From positions 14,569,352 to 14,633,351 of the forward strand of contig OY743171.1 of the NCBI GenBank assembly GCA_963555705.1: 64,000 nucleotides of DNA, given 5' to 3'. A model generated the notes under the pieces. The model did no database searches, was not told where the DNA came from, and was given only the letters and a program-made list of their open reading frames with translations. Of the stretch, positions 46,291-57,971 are shown piece by piece. The stretch comes from Ligustrum vulgare (taxonomy: Eukaryota; Streptophyta; Magnoliopsida; Lamiales; Oleaceae). Every line of letters starts with the position of its first letter. The stretch's first letter is position 1. The position numbers and the translations under genes were made by a program.

Positions 46291-46963
46291 TTCTAAGAAT
46301 TTTAATCCTTTTATCCTTTTGATTTTCTACTTCATTTTTATATGCTTTAAACATATGAAAAGCCTCATTTTTATGTTTCATTAGATAAACATAACAAAAT
46401 CTAGAATAATCATCAATGAAAGTGATAAAATATTTATTACCACCCCTAGTTAACATGCCATTAAGTTTACAAATATCGGTATGAACTAAGTCAAGAATAT
46501 TAGATGATCTTCCTACACTTTGAAAAGGTTTTTTAATCATTTTGGACTTAGCGCAAATTTCACATTTTTCATACTTTGTAAAAACACAAGATAGCATGCC
46601 GTTTCTAATCATTCTATGCAAAGTAGAATATCCAACATGTCCTAATCTATCATTCCATAAATCTAAAGAACACACAAAGTAAGAAGAATTTATTTTATTA
46701 ATTGCATTGTCAATAGTACACAATTTGACCATTCCATTAGTGGAATAGCCTTTACTAACAAAGAAACCATTTCGGGACAATACAAGTTTTCCCGACTCAA
46801 AAATACATTTCACGCCCGGTTTTCCCAACAAATCACCACTTACAAGGTTTCTATTCATATCCGGCACATGTAAGACATTTGTAAGAGTTACAACCTTTCC
46901 GGATGTGAATTGAAGATCAACATTCCCTTTGCCTATGACTTTTGAACAATGTTCATTTCCCAT
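46166..46963 (-). pseudogene. Copia protease end and integrase
   Basis: Minus-strand frame with the end of protease (VVTLTNVLHVPDMNRNLVSG), the pre-integrase zinc finger (DLWNDRLGHVGYSTLHRM, then CEICAKSKM; H-H-C-C), and the DDE core: [38 protein letters not shown], and [18 protein letters not shown] with the catalytic Glu. The frame then breaks at the AAAAAA run. Just upstream the protease active site reads YDTCPTVHVC, so the expected DTG/DSG triad is altered to DTC. Confidence 0.9.
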
Positions 46964-47068
46964 TTGAATTTGTTGACCATCATCAATCTCTTGATAGGTC
47001 TTGTATAGGGACTTGTCATAGCAAACATGAACGGTGGGGCATGTATCATACCACCATCCCGGAATTTT

Positions 47069-47967
47069 TCATTTGACAGAATTCACTTCGCTTATAGTAG
47101 CAATAATTTCATTCTTGTCAATGGAATTAACCTTGCCTCCAAAATTGCTTTGTTTTTTATGTCGGCAATCTTTCGCAAAGTGGCCGAATTTTCCACATAC
47201 AAAGCATTCTCCCTTGGGCTTCTTTTTGAATTTGTTGTTGTTGTTGCTAGTAAACTTTCTTTTGTTTACTTTGGTCACTTTGTTGTTCTCCAAGGCATTG
47301 GCTTTTAGAAGTACCAACATGGGAATGTTCAATCCCATCTCTTGCCCTCGACTCTTCCTCAATTCGGAGATGTTTTTGAATTTGCTCCATTGAAAAGTCT
47401 TCGGAGTTGTGAAGGATTTTCTTCCTATATCCTCTCCAAGTAGAAGGCAATTTTGCAATAATTGCTCCTACTTGAAATGATTCCGGAAGTTCTATCCGCT
47501 TTTAATTTATTGACAATTACTTGCAATTCATGAACTTGGGGTAATAGGGGAACATTTTCCAAAAATTTAAAATCAAAGTACCTTGTTATAAGGAATTTTG
47601 TAGTTCCTTCCTCTTCGGCCTTGTACTTGTTTTCAAGTGCATTCCAAATCTCTTTTGCAGATTTAGTGTTGGTGTACAAGTCGTAGAGACGATCCGAAAG
47701 TGCATTCAAGATATGACCACGACAAATAAGTTCGTCTTCTTCTCGCTTCTTTCGATCAATCCTTGCTTGTTCGGTATCTTTCTCGGAAGGTTCGGGCAAG
47801 TTTTCCAAATTGGGATCAAGGATGTAGAAGATTTTTAGTGCCGTTAGTAGAAACTTGATTTTGTCTTGCCACCTTGTGAAGTTGGTACCATCAAAACGAT
47901 CCAAGCGAACCAAGTCTTGATTCATCAATTTGATTGTTGCCATGGTTGTGTCTCCTTCAGTTGCCAT
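47069..47967 (-). pseudogene. gag: Copia gag with CCHC zinc knuckle, frameshifted
   Basis: Starts at ATG 47967 (minus strand): MATEGDTTMATIKLMNQDLV, then FDGTNFTRWQDKIKFLLTAL, the UBN2-type capsid fold of copia elements (RGHILNALSDRLYDLYTNTK, IWNALENKYKAEEEGTTKFL). After KLKADRTSG the frame shifts, continues as LPSTWRGYRKKILHNSEDFS, shifts again, and ends with CFVCGKFGHFAKDCRHKK, the RNA-binding knuckle. Only about 24 bases separate the 5' LTR from the ATG, leaving little room for a primer site. Confidence 0.9.
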
Positions 47968-47991
47968 CGCAGAAAAACTTCGCTTTTAGAT

Positions 47992-48709
47992 GGTTGAGAA
48001 ATTTCCTTTCTCAAATAAATATGCTATAATGAAGTTGACACAAAAAACTTGCAACAAAGAATCAAGAAGAAAACAAAAATTGCAAAATGACTTGAATCGC
48101 AAAGAATGCTGTCCTAAAAGCGAAATTTGCGCCCTCTCGAAATGAGAATGCTAAAGGACCTCCAAACAAATTGCTTTAGCGGATTTCAAACCTCAAACCA
48201 AGTATCAATAGCACAATTGATAAACTTGGAGAATAGGAACAAGAAGAGCAAATTTGAAGATTCTAAGTATAAAATTTTGGAACTTTTGGATGATAATCAC
48301 TATTGAAGGTTATATAATCAAAAGTTGTTCAAAACATGAATTCTATACCTATTTATAGAATTCTATCATCCCTATTCGTTGTTCATGCAACTCTTCACGA
48401 AAGAGTGCCAAAATTGGTTGAAAAGGTGCTTGAGAAATTCTGAAAAATTTCTCCAACGGTCGAATTTTAACTCCACGCGATCGCCGGTATGAATCTTGCG
48501 CGATCGCGCGATGCCTCGAAAATTTCTGCAGTGAATAAATCACTTAACCACGCGATCGCTGGACCATCAACCACGCGATCGCGTGGTTCTTCATTCTGGC
48601 CGGACCATTTGGTTCGTCCATTTGTATTTGGTCCGGTTTTTGCACTTTTTGGACCGGTTCTCGCACTTTTTAACTTTTATTTATATATTTGAACAACATT
48701 TTCATAACA
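47992..48709 (-). repeat. 5' LTR of the copia element (718 bp)
   Basis: Partner of 42727-43467, ending TTTTCATAACA before CTTTC. It lacks a ~23-bp tract found in the other LTR and has small indels, so the insertion is not very recent. Confidence 0.92.
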
Positions 48710-48714
48710 CTTTC

Positions 48715-48986
48715 CTCTTCCTTTCAAGATAAGACAAAATTGTTCATTCTCAGTCGTCATTAAGTTCTGACTTTCCTCTTCTTTTCAAGACAAGACAAAA
48801 GTGTTCATTAAATGGAATGACTTTGGATATAAAACTGAATTGGATAAACGCAAAGCTCAGAAAATATCAAAGAAAGCAGCCAATCTCATATCCTAAAATA
48901 AAAAACTATATAAATATGCTCTTTAGTTTGCAATATATATCTCCATTCTAGAATTGTTAGCTGCAACAAGAAAAACTGTCACGCAG
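48715..48986 (+). promoter_or_regulatory. Proximal upstream region of RLK3
   Basis: Shares CTTTTCAAGA, AGAAAATATCAAAGAA, AGCCAATCTC and ATATATCTCCATTC with RLK2 upstream. The copia element lies directly to its left, ~280 bp from the ATG. GACTTTCCTCTTC(C/T)TTTCAAGA is repeated in direct orientation at 48711 and 48770. Confidence 0.5.
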
Positions 48987-51900
48987 ATGGCTAATTACTT
49001 TCTTCAAGCAATTTTGTTGCTGCAGTGTGTAATGGCATGCTTAACCATAGAAACAACCAATATTACGACTGATCGATTTTCTCTTCTCACCTTAAAAGCC
49101 CACATCAATTTAGACCCTTCACACATTTTATCTAGTAACTGGTCAAATTCTACTTCTATTTGTGTTTGGATTGGAGTTACTTGTGATCTTCGCCACCAAA
49201 GAGTAACTGGATTAGAAATTTCCAACATGAATATTACTGGAAACATCCCGTCCCAAATGGGAAATTTGTCGTTTCTTGTTTCTATCGACTTAAGCAGAAA
49301 CTATTTTCATGGTAGTCTGCCCCAAAAGTTGATTCAACTTCGACGATTAAAAAACATCGACTTCAGTTTCAACAATTTCAGTGGCGAAATTCCTTCATGG
49401 TTTTGTTTCTTAACTAAACTTCAACTTTTAAACCTTGGGAATAACAGTTTTACTGGTTTCATCCCGCCTTCTATCTCTAACATATCCACACTGCAGAATC
49501 TGGATCTATCATACAATTATCTACAAGGGAAAATCCCACAAGATATTGGAAACCTTTACAACCTGAAAACACTTAGACTGCGATATAACAGGCTTACTGG
49601 TCTAATACCATTTAGAATCTTCAACATATAAAAAATGGAAATACTTTCCCTTACAGGGAATAGCTTAATTGGTTATCTCCCTCTTGACATATGTCATGGA
49701 CTTCGAAGACTCAAAGGGCTATTTCTATCTTCAAATAAGTTTAGTGGCAAAATTCTTTCTGGTCTATCGGAATGTTCACAACTTCAGAAACTTTCTTTGT
49801 CAATCAATCAATTCAATGGATCCATTCTAGGAGAAATTGGGAATTTAAGGAAGCTTCGGATTTTATATCTTGGTTCAAATAATTTTTCAGGTAGCCTAAT
49901 CTTGATTGTTTATACTTTAGATTATTGTTTGTTCTCAGATAATTGATGTTGATAATTGTAGTCTCTTGGTCTGTTTCGACAATCTGACAGGAGCAATTCC
50001 ACATGAATTGGGTAACCTGGAGAACCTCAAGGAGTTGAGCTTGCAGAAAATTTTTCTTACTGGCTCCATTCCTGCCAGTTTCTCTAACATTTCATCATTA
50101 CAATATATTAACGTTGATCAATGCAGACTTTCTGGTAACTTTCAATCAGTAGAAACTTTTTATGATTGCCCTCAGTATTTTTATATAGGAGTTTAAAGAA
50201 AGTTTGGCACTTTAAAATTTTGTAGGTGTAACCCCACAAGAGATTGGCAGTCTTTACAACTTGGAGTATCTTTATTTGAGCGACAATATTTGAAGCGGTT
50301 CCATTCCCCAAAAGATCTTCAACGTCTCAACGTTATTACTCATTTCAGTTTCAAACAATCACCTTTCAGGCAACCTTGATTCATTGATTTTGGGTTATGA
50401 GCTTCCTAATATTCAAGAGCTCTACATGGACAGGAATAATTTCCAAGGAAGAGTACCGAATTCCATTGCAAATTCTTCTAAACTCACTGCAATAGACCTG
50501 TCTCAAAACAATTTTACTGGACCAATTCCCAACTTCCTAGGAGATTTGACATTCCTTAAAAGTGTAAACTTGGGTGACAACAATTTTATAAGCGAATCTT
50601 CAGAATTGAGTTTCATCACTTCATTGACAAGCAGTAGGTATTTAACAAAATTGATTTTTGCTAATAATCCCTTGAATGCCACTCTTCCGGGTTCAGTTGG
50701 CAATCTTTCCACTTCTCTTCAATATCTTTATGCTTATAATTGTGATCTCCAATGTGGCATTCCAAAAGAAATTGGCAATCTCAGCAGTTTGATAGTGTTA
50801 AGTCTGTATGGCAATGAGTTGACGGGATCAGTTCCAAAAAATCTGGTGGATTTGCAAAATCTTCAAGGATTAGATCTTCATACAAATAAGATAAGTGGAT
50901 CTATCCAGGAAACTTTGTGTGAACTTCCCAATTTTTATGGATTGCTGTTGTCAGAAAATTTAATAACTGGAGCTATTCCAGACTGCATAGGAAATATTAC
51001 TACACTAAGGCTTCTATATATAGACAGCAACAGATTGACCTCCAGCATACCTGCAAGCCTATGGCTCAGGAACGACCTTCTGGAGTTGAGTCTATCTTCA
51101 AATTTTTTGAGCGGCTCTCCACCTCAAGAAATAGGGAATCTGAAGGCTGCAACTGTTATTGATCTATCAGTCAATCAATTCTCAGGTAGCATTCCAACAA
51201 CAATTGGAGATTTACAGAGCTCGATTAATCTTTCCTTAGCACATAACACACTGCAAGTATCTATTCCGGAGTCAATGGGTAAGCTGCTGGACCTGGAGAG
51301 ACTTGATCTATCTTACAACAATCTTTCAGGTAATATCCCAAAGTCCTTGGAGGAAATTAAGTATCTCACATACTTGAACTTTTCTTTCAATGATTTAAGC
51401 AGCGAAGTTCCTTCCAGTGGTCCTTCCAAAAACTTTTCAAGTCAATCCTTCATTTTTAATGAAGGATTATGTGGTGATCCTATATATGGTCTCTCATCAT
51501 GTCCTGTTGGTAAACATAAGAGTAGAAAACTGATACTTCTAGTTGTATTCTCTTTGTTGGGGATTATAGTACTAGTTCTAATCTCCATGGCTTTGGCGTA
51601 TGCAATTGGAAAATACCGAAGGAAAAAATTGGTGGAAAAGAAAGTAGATTTGAAACATGGCACAACACTATGGGTCTCATATTATGAACTTATGAAAGCC
51701 ACTGAAGGGTATAATGAGAGCCATTTGCTTGGCGCTGGGAGTTTTGGCTCTGTCTATAGAGGGACTCTTAATAATGGAAGAGAAGTGGCTGTGAAGGTAT
51801 TCTGTTTGCAACAACAAAATGCATTCAAGAGTTTTGATGTAGAATGTGAGATATTGCGCAACCTTTGCCATCGTAATTTGTGCAAAGACATTAGTACTTG

Positions 51901-52744
51901 CTCCAATCCAGATTTCAAGGCCTTGGTACTTGAGTACATGTCTAATGGAAGCCTCGAGAAGTGGTTATATTCAGATGACTGTGTCTTGGATATTTTGCAA
52001 GGAATTAACATAATGATAGATGTAGCATGCGCATTGGAATATCTGCACTATGGCTATGATACGCCTATTGTTCACTGCGATTTGAAGCCAAGTAATGTTC
52101 TTCTCGATGAAGATATGGTTGCCCACTTGAGCGATTTTGGAATTGCGAAGTTATTTGGTGAAGGAGAAAGCAATGTATACACTACAACCCTGGGAACATT
52201 GGGTTACATTGCACCAGGTAAAGCTCCTATCTTTTACCCCAATACTCTCTCGTGAGCATTTAGGGCACGCTTGGTGTACCCAATTAAAATTTTGATTCAT
52301 TCGGCAAATAATAATAATAAAAAAAGAGTTCTTTTATGTATTTTTCTAGACATCGGATAGTACATTACAATTATTTATAATATATAGTGTAACACCAAAC
52401 ATAATACAACTAATTAATTTCATAATGCTTGTGTAGTGTCAACTAGATGTGATGTTTATAGCTACGGGATTATGTTAATGGAAGTATTTACAAGAAAGAA
52501 ACCAAGCAGTGAGATTTTTTTGGGTGATGTAAGCCTAGGGAGCTGGATAAAGGATTCTATGCCCAATGCAATTACTCGAATTATAGATTCTAACTTTTTG
52601 GGGCCAGAAGAAATACACTCCACAGAAAAGTTGAAATGTTTGTCACTTTTAATGGAACTTGCTCTAAATTGCACCCGGGAAAGTGCCAATGAGAGGGTGA
52701 ACATGAAACACTAGTACAAAATCGCGCATAAAAAATGGGTATTA

Positions 52745-52930
52745 TGCGTCGTTTTATGTAACAACCGACGCCAATTGAAAACGCGGTGGCAATTTTGTAA
52801 ATAAATTTTAAGTAAAGGCGTCGGTTCCTATTGAACCGACGCCCAAACCCCGGGTTTGGGCGTCGGTTCCCCTTGAACCGACGCCCAAAACCCGCGTTTG
52901 GGCGTCGGTTCAATAAGAACCGACGTCCAA
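52745..52930. repeat. Left subterminal repeats of the CACTA element
   Basis: About seven copies of GGCGTCGGTT or its reverse AACCGACGCC, many paired head to head around TCCTATTG, CCCCTTG and CAATAAG spacers so that they can form hairpins. Such arrays are where the CACTA DNA-binding protein docks. Confidence 0.9.
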
Positions 52931-52939
52931 ATCCGAGTT

Positions 52940-53080
52940 TTTTTCCGCGCCCTTTTCAATTGTATCGCGTAACTCACTTCAATCACAAAACTCTCTCTAC
53001 GCCCAAACTCTCTCCACTCTCTCCACACCCAAGCCGCCACTGCCCGCCTGTCGCCGCACCGCCCGTCGCCGCCGCCGCAA
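52940..53080 (+). promoter_or_regulatory. Likely 5' leader exon of the CACTA gene
   Basis: A GC- and CT-rich stretch (CTCTCTCCACTCTCTCC, CGCCGCCGCCGC) ends in CGCAAG followed by GTGACC, a possible splice donor. An acceptor TGCAG at 53971-53975 lies just before the ATG at 54001. The intron between would contain the microsatellite. Confidence 0.45.
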
Positions 53081-53118
53081 GGTGACCTTAAATCTCTACC
53101 CCCTACTTAGTTTTTTTG

Positions 53119-53378
53119 TAAATGTGTGTGTGTATATATATACACACATATATATCTATGTGTTTATATAATGTTTGTGTATATATATGTATGTATGTAT
53201 ATATATATATATATATATCTATGTGTGTATGTGCGTGTATATCTTTGTGTGTGTGTGTATATATATATATATATGTGCGTGTATGTATATATGTATATAT
53301 ATATATATGTATGTGTTTTTGTGTGTGTATATATATATATCTGTGTGTATGTATATGTTTGTGCATATATATATATAA
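53119..53378. repeat. TA/TG microsatellite
   Basis: About 260 bases of alternating (TA)n and (TG)n runs such as TATATATATA and TGTGTGTG. It gives open frames on several strands that are purely repeat artefacts. Confidence 0.93.
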
Positions 53379-54000
53379 TTGATTTATTATTTATCAAGTT
53401 AATTGGTTTGTTTGAATATATATTATTGATTTGAAGTTAGTATATTGGTATACAATAATATTTGATTTATTGGAGTTAAGTTATGCAATCTTAGTTTGAT
53501 TTTTAAAAGTTGAGAATTGATTTTGGATTAATGTTGGAGTAGTAGATGATGTTGAAGTTTGATTGGAGTTGCGTTTGAGTTTTGAATATGTCGATGGTGA
53601 ATAATTTGGTTTTATTGTAGTATTTTCATTCCCCCTATAGGTTGGCTAAGTCCAATTTACAGAGGAGACTCTGTCGAAAATTTGGTAAAATTTTACAAAT
53701 AAAAAATGAAAATTATAATTTGTGGTGACTGTCACTCGTACAAAATTGACCATACTAATAAAATAACTATATAAAATACAATCATCCTTGTAAACTTTTA
53801 ATCTTTTTAATTATATCTTCACATATAGGTCGTAAATTATCTTATTTGATTCCAACTACTAAACTTTCTTGTATTCCTTAGCGCTATACATTGTTAATAT
53901 TATTTGTGATCTTGATAACAATAATTTGATATATATATATATTTCTAACATGAATATTGATTGTCATATGTGCAGGTACGTGTTATATTGTTTTAATATA

Positions 54001-57000
54001 ATGGCGGAGTCTTCAAGTTCTTCAGACGATCATAGTACTACCCAAACAAAAAGGACAAGAGGGCCGACTATGTGTAAGAAAATTAAGAAGGCAGGGTCAG
54101 AAATCAATGTTATTGAGTTCGATGAAAAAAATAGGCCGATCGGACCAGGAAAGAATAATTTCAAAGCTTTCATAGGGTCTTTGGTCCGTATTCACGTTGA
54201 CATAAACATCAGTGATTGGCACAAAGTGGATCAAGGCCTTAAGGATATGATGTGGGAAGAAATCAAGGTACTATCACTTTATACATAATGAATTGAACAT
54301 TAATCGTAATATTTTTTATAACATCGCATATTATCCTTAACTTTCAGAGGGAGTTCAACATCCCCGATGATCGTCGTCTGAAATCAAGTGTTTTGAAAGT
54401 TGCGGGGATGCGATGGAAAGATTTTAAGACAAGGCTGGTTCATAAGTACATTACACATGACCACCCAAAATATAAATCCCCTACGCAGCTTTATGATTTC
54501 TTATCTGAAGAGCAATGGGAGTTGTTCAAGAAAGAACGACAAACGGAGCAATTTAAGGTATATTGAAATGTACGCATATGATTTATTGAGTTGAAAAACT
54601 AAAAATATATTATTTTATTCAGGAGAAAAGTAAGAAGGCTAGAGATAGTCAAATGCGAAATGAGCATCCCCATTATTTGGGCTCAGCAGGTTATGTGGGG
54701 ATGAAGCCACAATGGCTAGTAAGCAACCCATTATCTTCTAGCACTTCATGTGACATGATTAGCTCCTCAATTGTAAGCGATGATCGCAGTTTAGATTGGG
54801 TTCGAGCTAGATCAAAAAAGAAAGAAGATGGAACTTACTACATCCCCAACGAGAAAACTAGAGGGGTGTTTGACAAAATTGTAAGTATATCTTCCCGGTT
54901 TTTCATATTTTCAATTCAAATTAACTTTAATACTTGTATTTAGTTTTCAGTTTTTTTTTTTTAAACAGGTAGAAAAAGCTGAGCAGGCCACACAGGGGAC
55001 ATTTGTGGCAAGTAGGCAACATGATATTTTAAGTGAAGCCCTTGGGAAGGAGGATCATCCTGGTAGGGTGAGGGGGTATGGCGTGTATGTCACCATGAGT
55101 GATGTTTACGGCAAGCCGGACGATTACCTCAGACGATCTTGTGGGGTTGTTTCAGTAGATGACATTAAGGAGATAATCAGGCACGAGATGGAGGATAGCA
55201 TTACCGAGAAGGTCAGGCATCAAACCATGTCGGAGATGCAAAGTAAATTCGACAGTATGCAAAGTGCGTACCATAGTATGCAGAGTAAATACGATGCTAT
55301 CCTCCAGCGCTTGGGCCTAAATGTTGATGCCGAGATGGACGTAACTCCACACCCCCGACCTCTAACTCGAAGCAGTTGTCATTCCGTGAATCCAGACCCA
55401 TTTGGTGGGCTTCATGTACTTAATGCTAAATTATTTAAGTTTTTTTTTAATATTGCTTATTTCATTTCAAATGGAAAGTGATGACTTATATGTTCAATTA
55501 TATATGTTGAAAAATAGAAGCCGATTCCTTGTCGTCTCGCCGTAAGTCATGATGGTGAGAAACAAATAGTGGCCAGCGGAATGGTTTATCCGTCCGGAGC
55601 CGACACTGTGGTGCATCATCAACCACTCTGGCTTGATCATGTGAAGGTGTCCGTTGACCATGTCGTAGATGGTGCGAAAGCGTTCTATCTTCCAGTGCCA
55701 TCTCAACATCACACCACGGTGGGGGAAGGTATTGGAAGTTTTTTTCAATGGCCGAAGGAGTTGGTTATTTTTGGAGAGGTAATAATGTTTAGTTACATAA
55801 AAGATTATGTCGATATTAATTTATTTTAAAATCGTGTTAGAAGTGTTATAATGATAAAAATTGTCTTCTTGCAGGAAGAGGCACCGAAAAAGCTAAAAAA
55901 ATCTAACGAACAGAAAAAGCCTCAAAGTTTTGAATTGTCATCTACCCAGCGACCTGCAATTGTCGACGATGAGACGTTACAACGTCTAGGTGACAAATGC
56001 AAAATGTTGAACACTCTAGTCCTTCAATTGCCTGTTGGTGATGACTTCTACCAGGTGCCCATAGATGCCTCTGTGTTCAACTGTGCATTCGACGATGGTA
56101 TTTTTGTTACAGTCGGAGACATCACCGATTTGCTAACGTTGCAATGGTTGGATACATCTATCTTACAAATATTTTCAATGTAAGACTTCTGATCAGAAAT
56201 TATAACTTGACTTTAAATCATTATTTTATTTATATTTATTGGTTTAATTATTTTTAGGTACCTCCATGAGATGTGTCATGAATACGGTATTGAATCAATT
56301 GGATTCATGTCTCCGACACACATTGCATCGGTTTCGGTAAGAACAAATGCAGATGGTGTTGTAACTTACATGGACAGCACCATGAGGGCAATGCAAAGTA
56401 AGAAGTTCATTATAGCACCGTATTTTCAGGAGTAAGACCACCGACATTCTCTCTTTTTTTACCTAATTTGAATCATATATGTTTAAAGTTGTATTTACAC
56501 GTTCATAATACGTAGGAACCACTGGATGTTGCTAGTGATTTCTCCTCAGAAGAATACGGTGTACTTCTTGGATTCAGCTGGTGCATGTAAGCGTGACTTA
56601 GATATCAAGCCGCTATTGAATACGTAAGTTATGATAATTTTTCATGAAATAATTGTGGAGTTGTGATGAAATTGATTGTGGAGTTGTGGTAAAATCGATG
56701 AATTTCTGTAGTGATTGTTGAGAATTTATTTCAATAGCAACTTGCCTCTTTACAGGTTAGATAAGTTCAATTTATAGAGGAGACTCTGCCAAAATTTCTG
56801 TAGAAAATTTAGAGTATTTTTTTTTTTTTGGTAACTTGTTCATATAATTTATTAAAATTTTAGGGCTTTCAAAATGTATTGGGCCCAAGGAGGTGTTAGG
56901 ACGAAAGGCAATACCACGTGGCTAAAAATAAAGGTACGAAAACACATTTAAAATTTATTGTAATGTTTTGAATTATTTTCATATTCTATTAAGTTTGATT

Positions 57001-57300
57001 ATTCATTTTAGTTTTCAATGTGAAAATTTCAGTGTCCTCAGCAACCTGGAGGTTCTGAGTGTGGCTATTACGTTATGAGAAATATGTATGAGATAGTCAC
57101 AGAACACTTCCAGCTTCCTTCGTTAGAAAAGGTATAAATAATTTAAATTAGAGTTTTTAATTAAGACTTTATATTTTATTATAAAATAACTAATAATATG
57201 TTTTGATTGTTTGTAGGCATTTAAAAAATACTACTCAACGGAGGAAATCTTTGAGATTCAAAATTTATGGGCCAAATATTTCGTTGATAGGTGTGTGTAA
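54001..57300 (+). CDS. CACTA-borne Transposase_24-like protein with C-terminal Ulp1-type cysteine protease domain
   Basis: Eleven exons with GT..AG borders join in frame to 760 residues: 54001-54267, 54348-54557, 54623-54880, 54969-55415, 55518-55778, 55875-56179, 56258-56431, 56516-56623, 56864-56933, 57033-57131, 57217-57300. The N-terminal half (TKRTRGPTMCKKIKKAG, ISDWHKVDQGLKDMMWEEIK, RWKDFKTRLVHKYI, RNEHPHYLGSAGYVG, then a MQSKFDSMQSAYHSMQSKYD coiled coil) resembles plant Ptta/En/Spm Transposase_24 proteins. The C-terminal part carries a Ulp1/C48 triad: His in ENHWMLLVI, Asp in YFLDSAGA, Gln in CPQQPGG and Cys in GSECGYYVMR. Ulp1 enzymes cleave SUMO from proteins; the role in transposons is unknown. 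No internal stop was found in the joined exons. The splice sites are my reading, and exon 4's donor at 55416 is the least certain. Confidence 0.82.
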
Positions 57301-57592
57301 AATGACGCGTATCCAAACTTAAATTTACATATTTGTATAATAAAACAACAATCTTGTATATATAATTGTTCTCTATTTAATTTTATTATGTATATGTCGA
57401 TTATATATATATTTGATGATGCGCATGTGGAAAATGTTCAAGTCATCGCGGGCCACGTCCAAATGACTGCAGGTCACGACCTGCAGCGGCTTGGGTCACG
57501 ACCTGCAGCGGCTTGGGTCACTGCAGGTGTGAAAACGGGGAAGAAAAAAAAAATAAAATAAAAAAATAAAATAAAAAAAAAATGACCACTTT

Positions 57593-57890
57593 AGGCGTCG
57601 GTTCAAACTTATAACCGACGCCTAAAGTTAGACTTTATGCGTCGGTTTATTAAAAATCGACGCATAAAGTCGAACTTTAGGCGTCGGTTCTAAAGTTTGA
57701 ACCGACGCCTAAAGTGTTTATTTTTTTTTTTTTTAAAACTTAAAGCGTCGGTTATTAAAAAACCGACGCATAAAGTAGAACTTTAAGCGTCGGTTTACAA
57801 CCGACGCCTAAAGTAAAAACTTTAGGCATCTGCGTCATAGGCGTCGCCCCTACAACCGACGCCTATGTCCTTTTACAACCGACGCCTTTT
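57593..57890. repeat. Right subterminal repeats of the CACTA element
   Basis: About ten copies of (A/T)GCGTCGGTT or AACCGACGC(C/A)T, with hairpin pairs around AAACTTAT, TATTAAAAA and CTAAAGTTTG spacers. Same core as the left array, with a TTTAGG/TTTATG prefix. Confidence 0.9.
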
Positions 57891-57971
57891 CCACTTTCTG
57901 TACCAGTGAAAGAAGTTGTTGTAGCATTGAAAAAGATTAGATTTCAGCTACTCGATCCAAGGACGGAATAA

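Larger units (their letters stand above)
42727..48709 (-). mobile_element. Ty1/copia retrotransposon, defective, inserted in the RLK3 promoter
   Basis: LTRs at 42727-43467 and 47992-48709 with CTTTC flanking both sides (42722-42726 and 48710-48714). Domain order on the minus strand is gag, CCHC, protease, integrase, RT, RNase H, which is the Ty1/copia order. The polypurine tract GGGGGAT abuts the 3' LTR at 43468. Gag and the integrase/RT junction carry frameshifts. The element separates proximal and distal blocks of the paralogous RLK promoter. Confidence 0.93.
52709..57908 (+). mobile_element. CACTA (En/Spm) transposon, 5200 bp, in the last exon of RLK3
   Basis: Left end CACTAGTACAAAATCGCGC, right end reversed CACTGGTACAGAAAGTGGA; both begin CACT(A/G)GTACA. 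The 3-bp target AAA is duplicated (52706-52708 and 57909-57911). Removing the element and one AAA restores VNMKEVVVALKKIRF exactly as in RLK2. Subterminal arrays of GGCGTCGGTT in both orientations lie at 52745-52930 and 57593-57890. One 11-exon gene (54001-57300) lies inside. No TNP2/Transposase_21 catalytic transposase is seen, so it is probably mobilised in trans. Confidence 0.95.
48987..57971 (+). pseudogene. RLK3: LRR-XII receptor-like kinase with two stops, a deletion and a CACTA insertion
   Basis: Same four-exon plan as RLK2: 48987-49890, 49991-50134, 50226-52217, and 52436-52708 continued at 57909-57971. All parts are recognisable: signal peptide MANYFLQAILLLQCV, CVWIGVTC cap, LRRs, membrane span (LILLVVFSLLGIIVLVLIS), P-loop GAGSFGS, HCDLKPSN non-RD loop, DFG. 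Damage: TAA at 49629-49631 (FRIFNI then stop; RLK2 has FRIFNV), TGA at 50291-50293 (SDNI then stop; RLK2 has SDNS), an in-frame 21-bp loss at the start of exon 4 that removes the APE Glu and EYGLEGW, and a 5.2-kb CACTA element after VNMK. The rest of the kinase frame is open, so the decay is probably recent. Confidence 0.92.

Noticed and set aside
53103..53434. Several overlapping frames on both strands reading CVCIYIYI- or HTHIYIYT-type repeats
   Set aside because: Produced by the TA/TG microsatellite; frames open on every strand are expected there.
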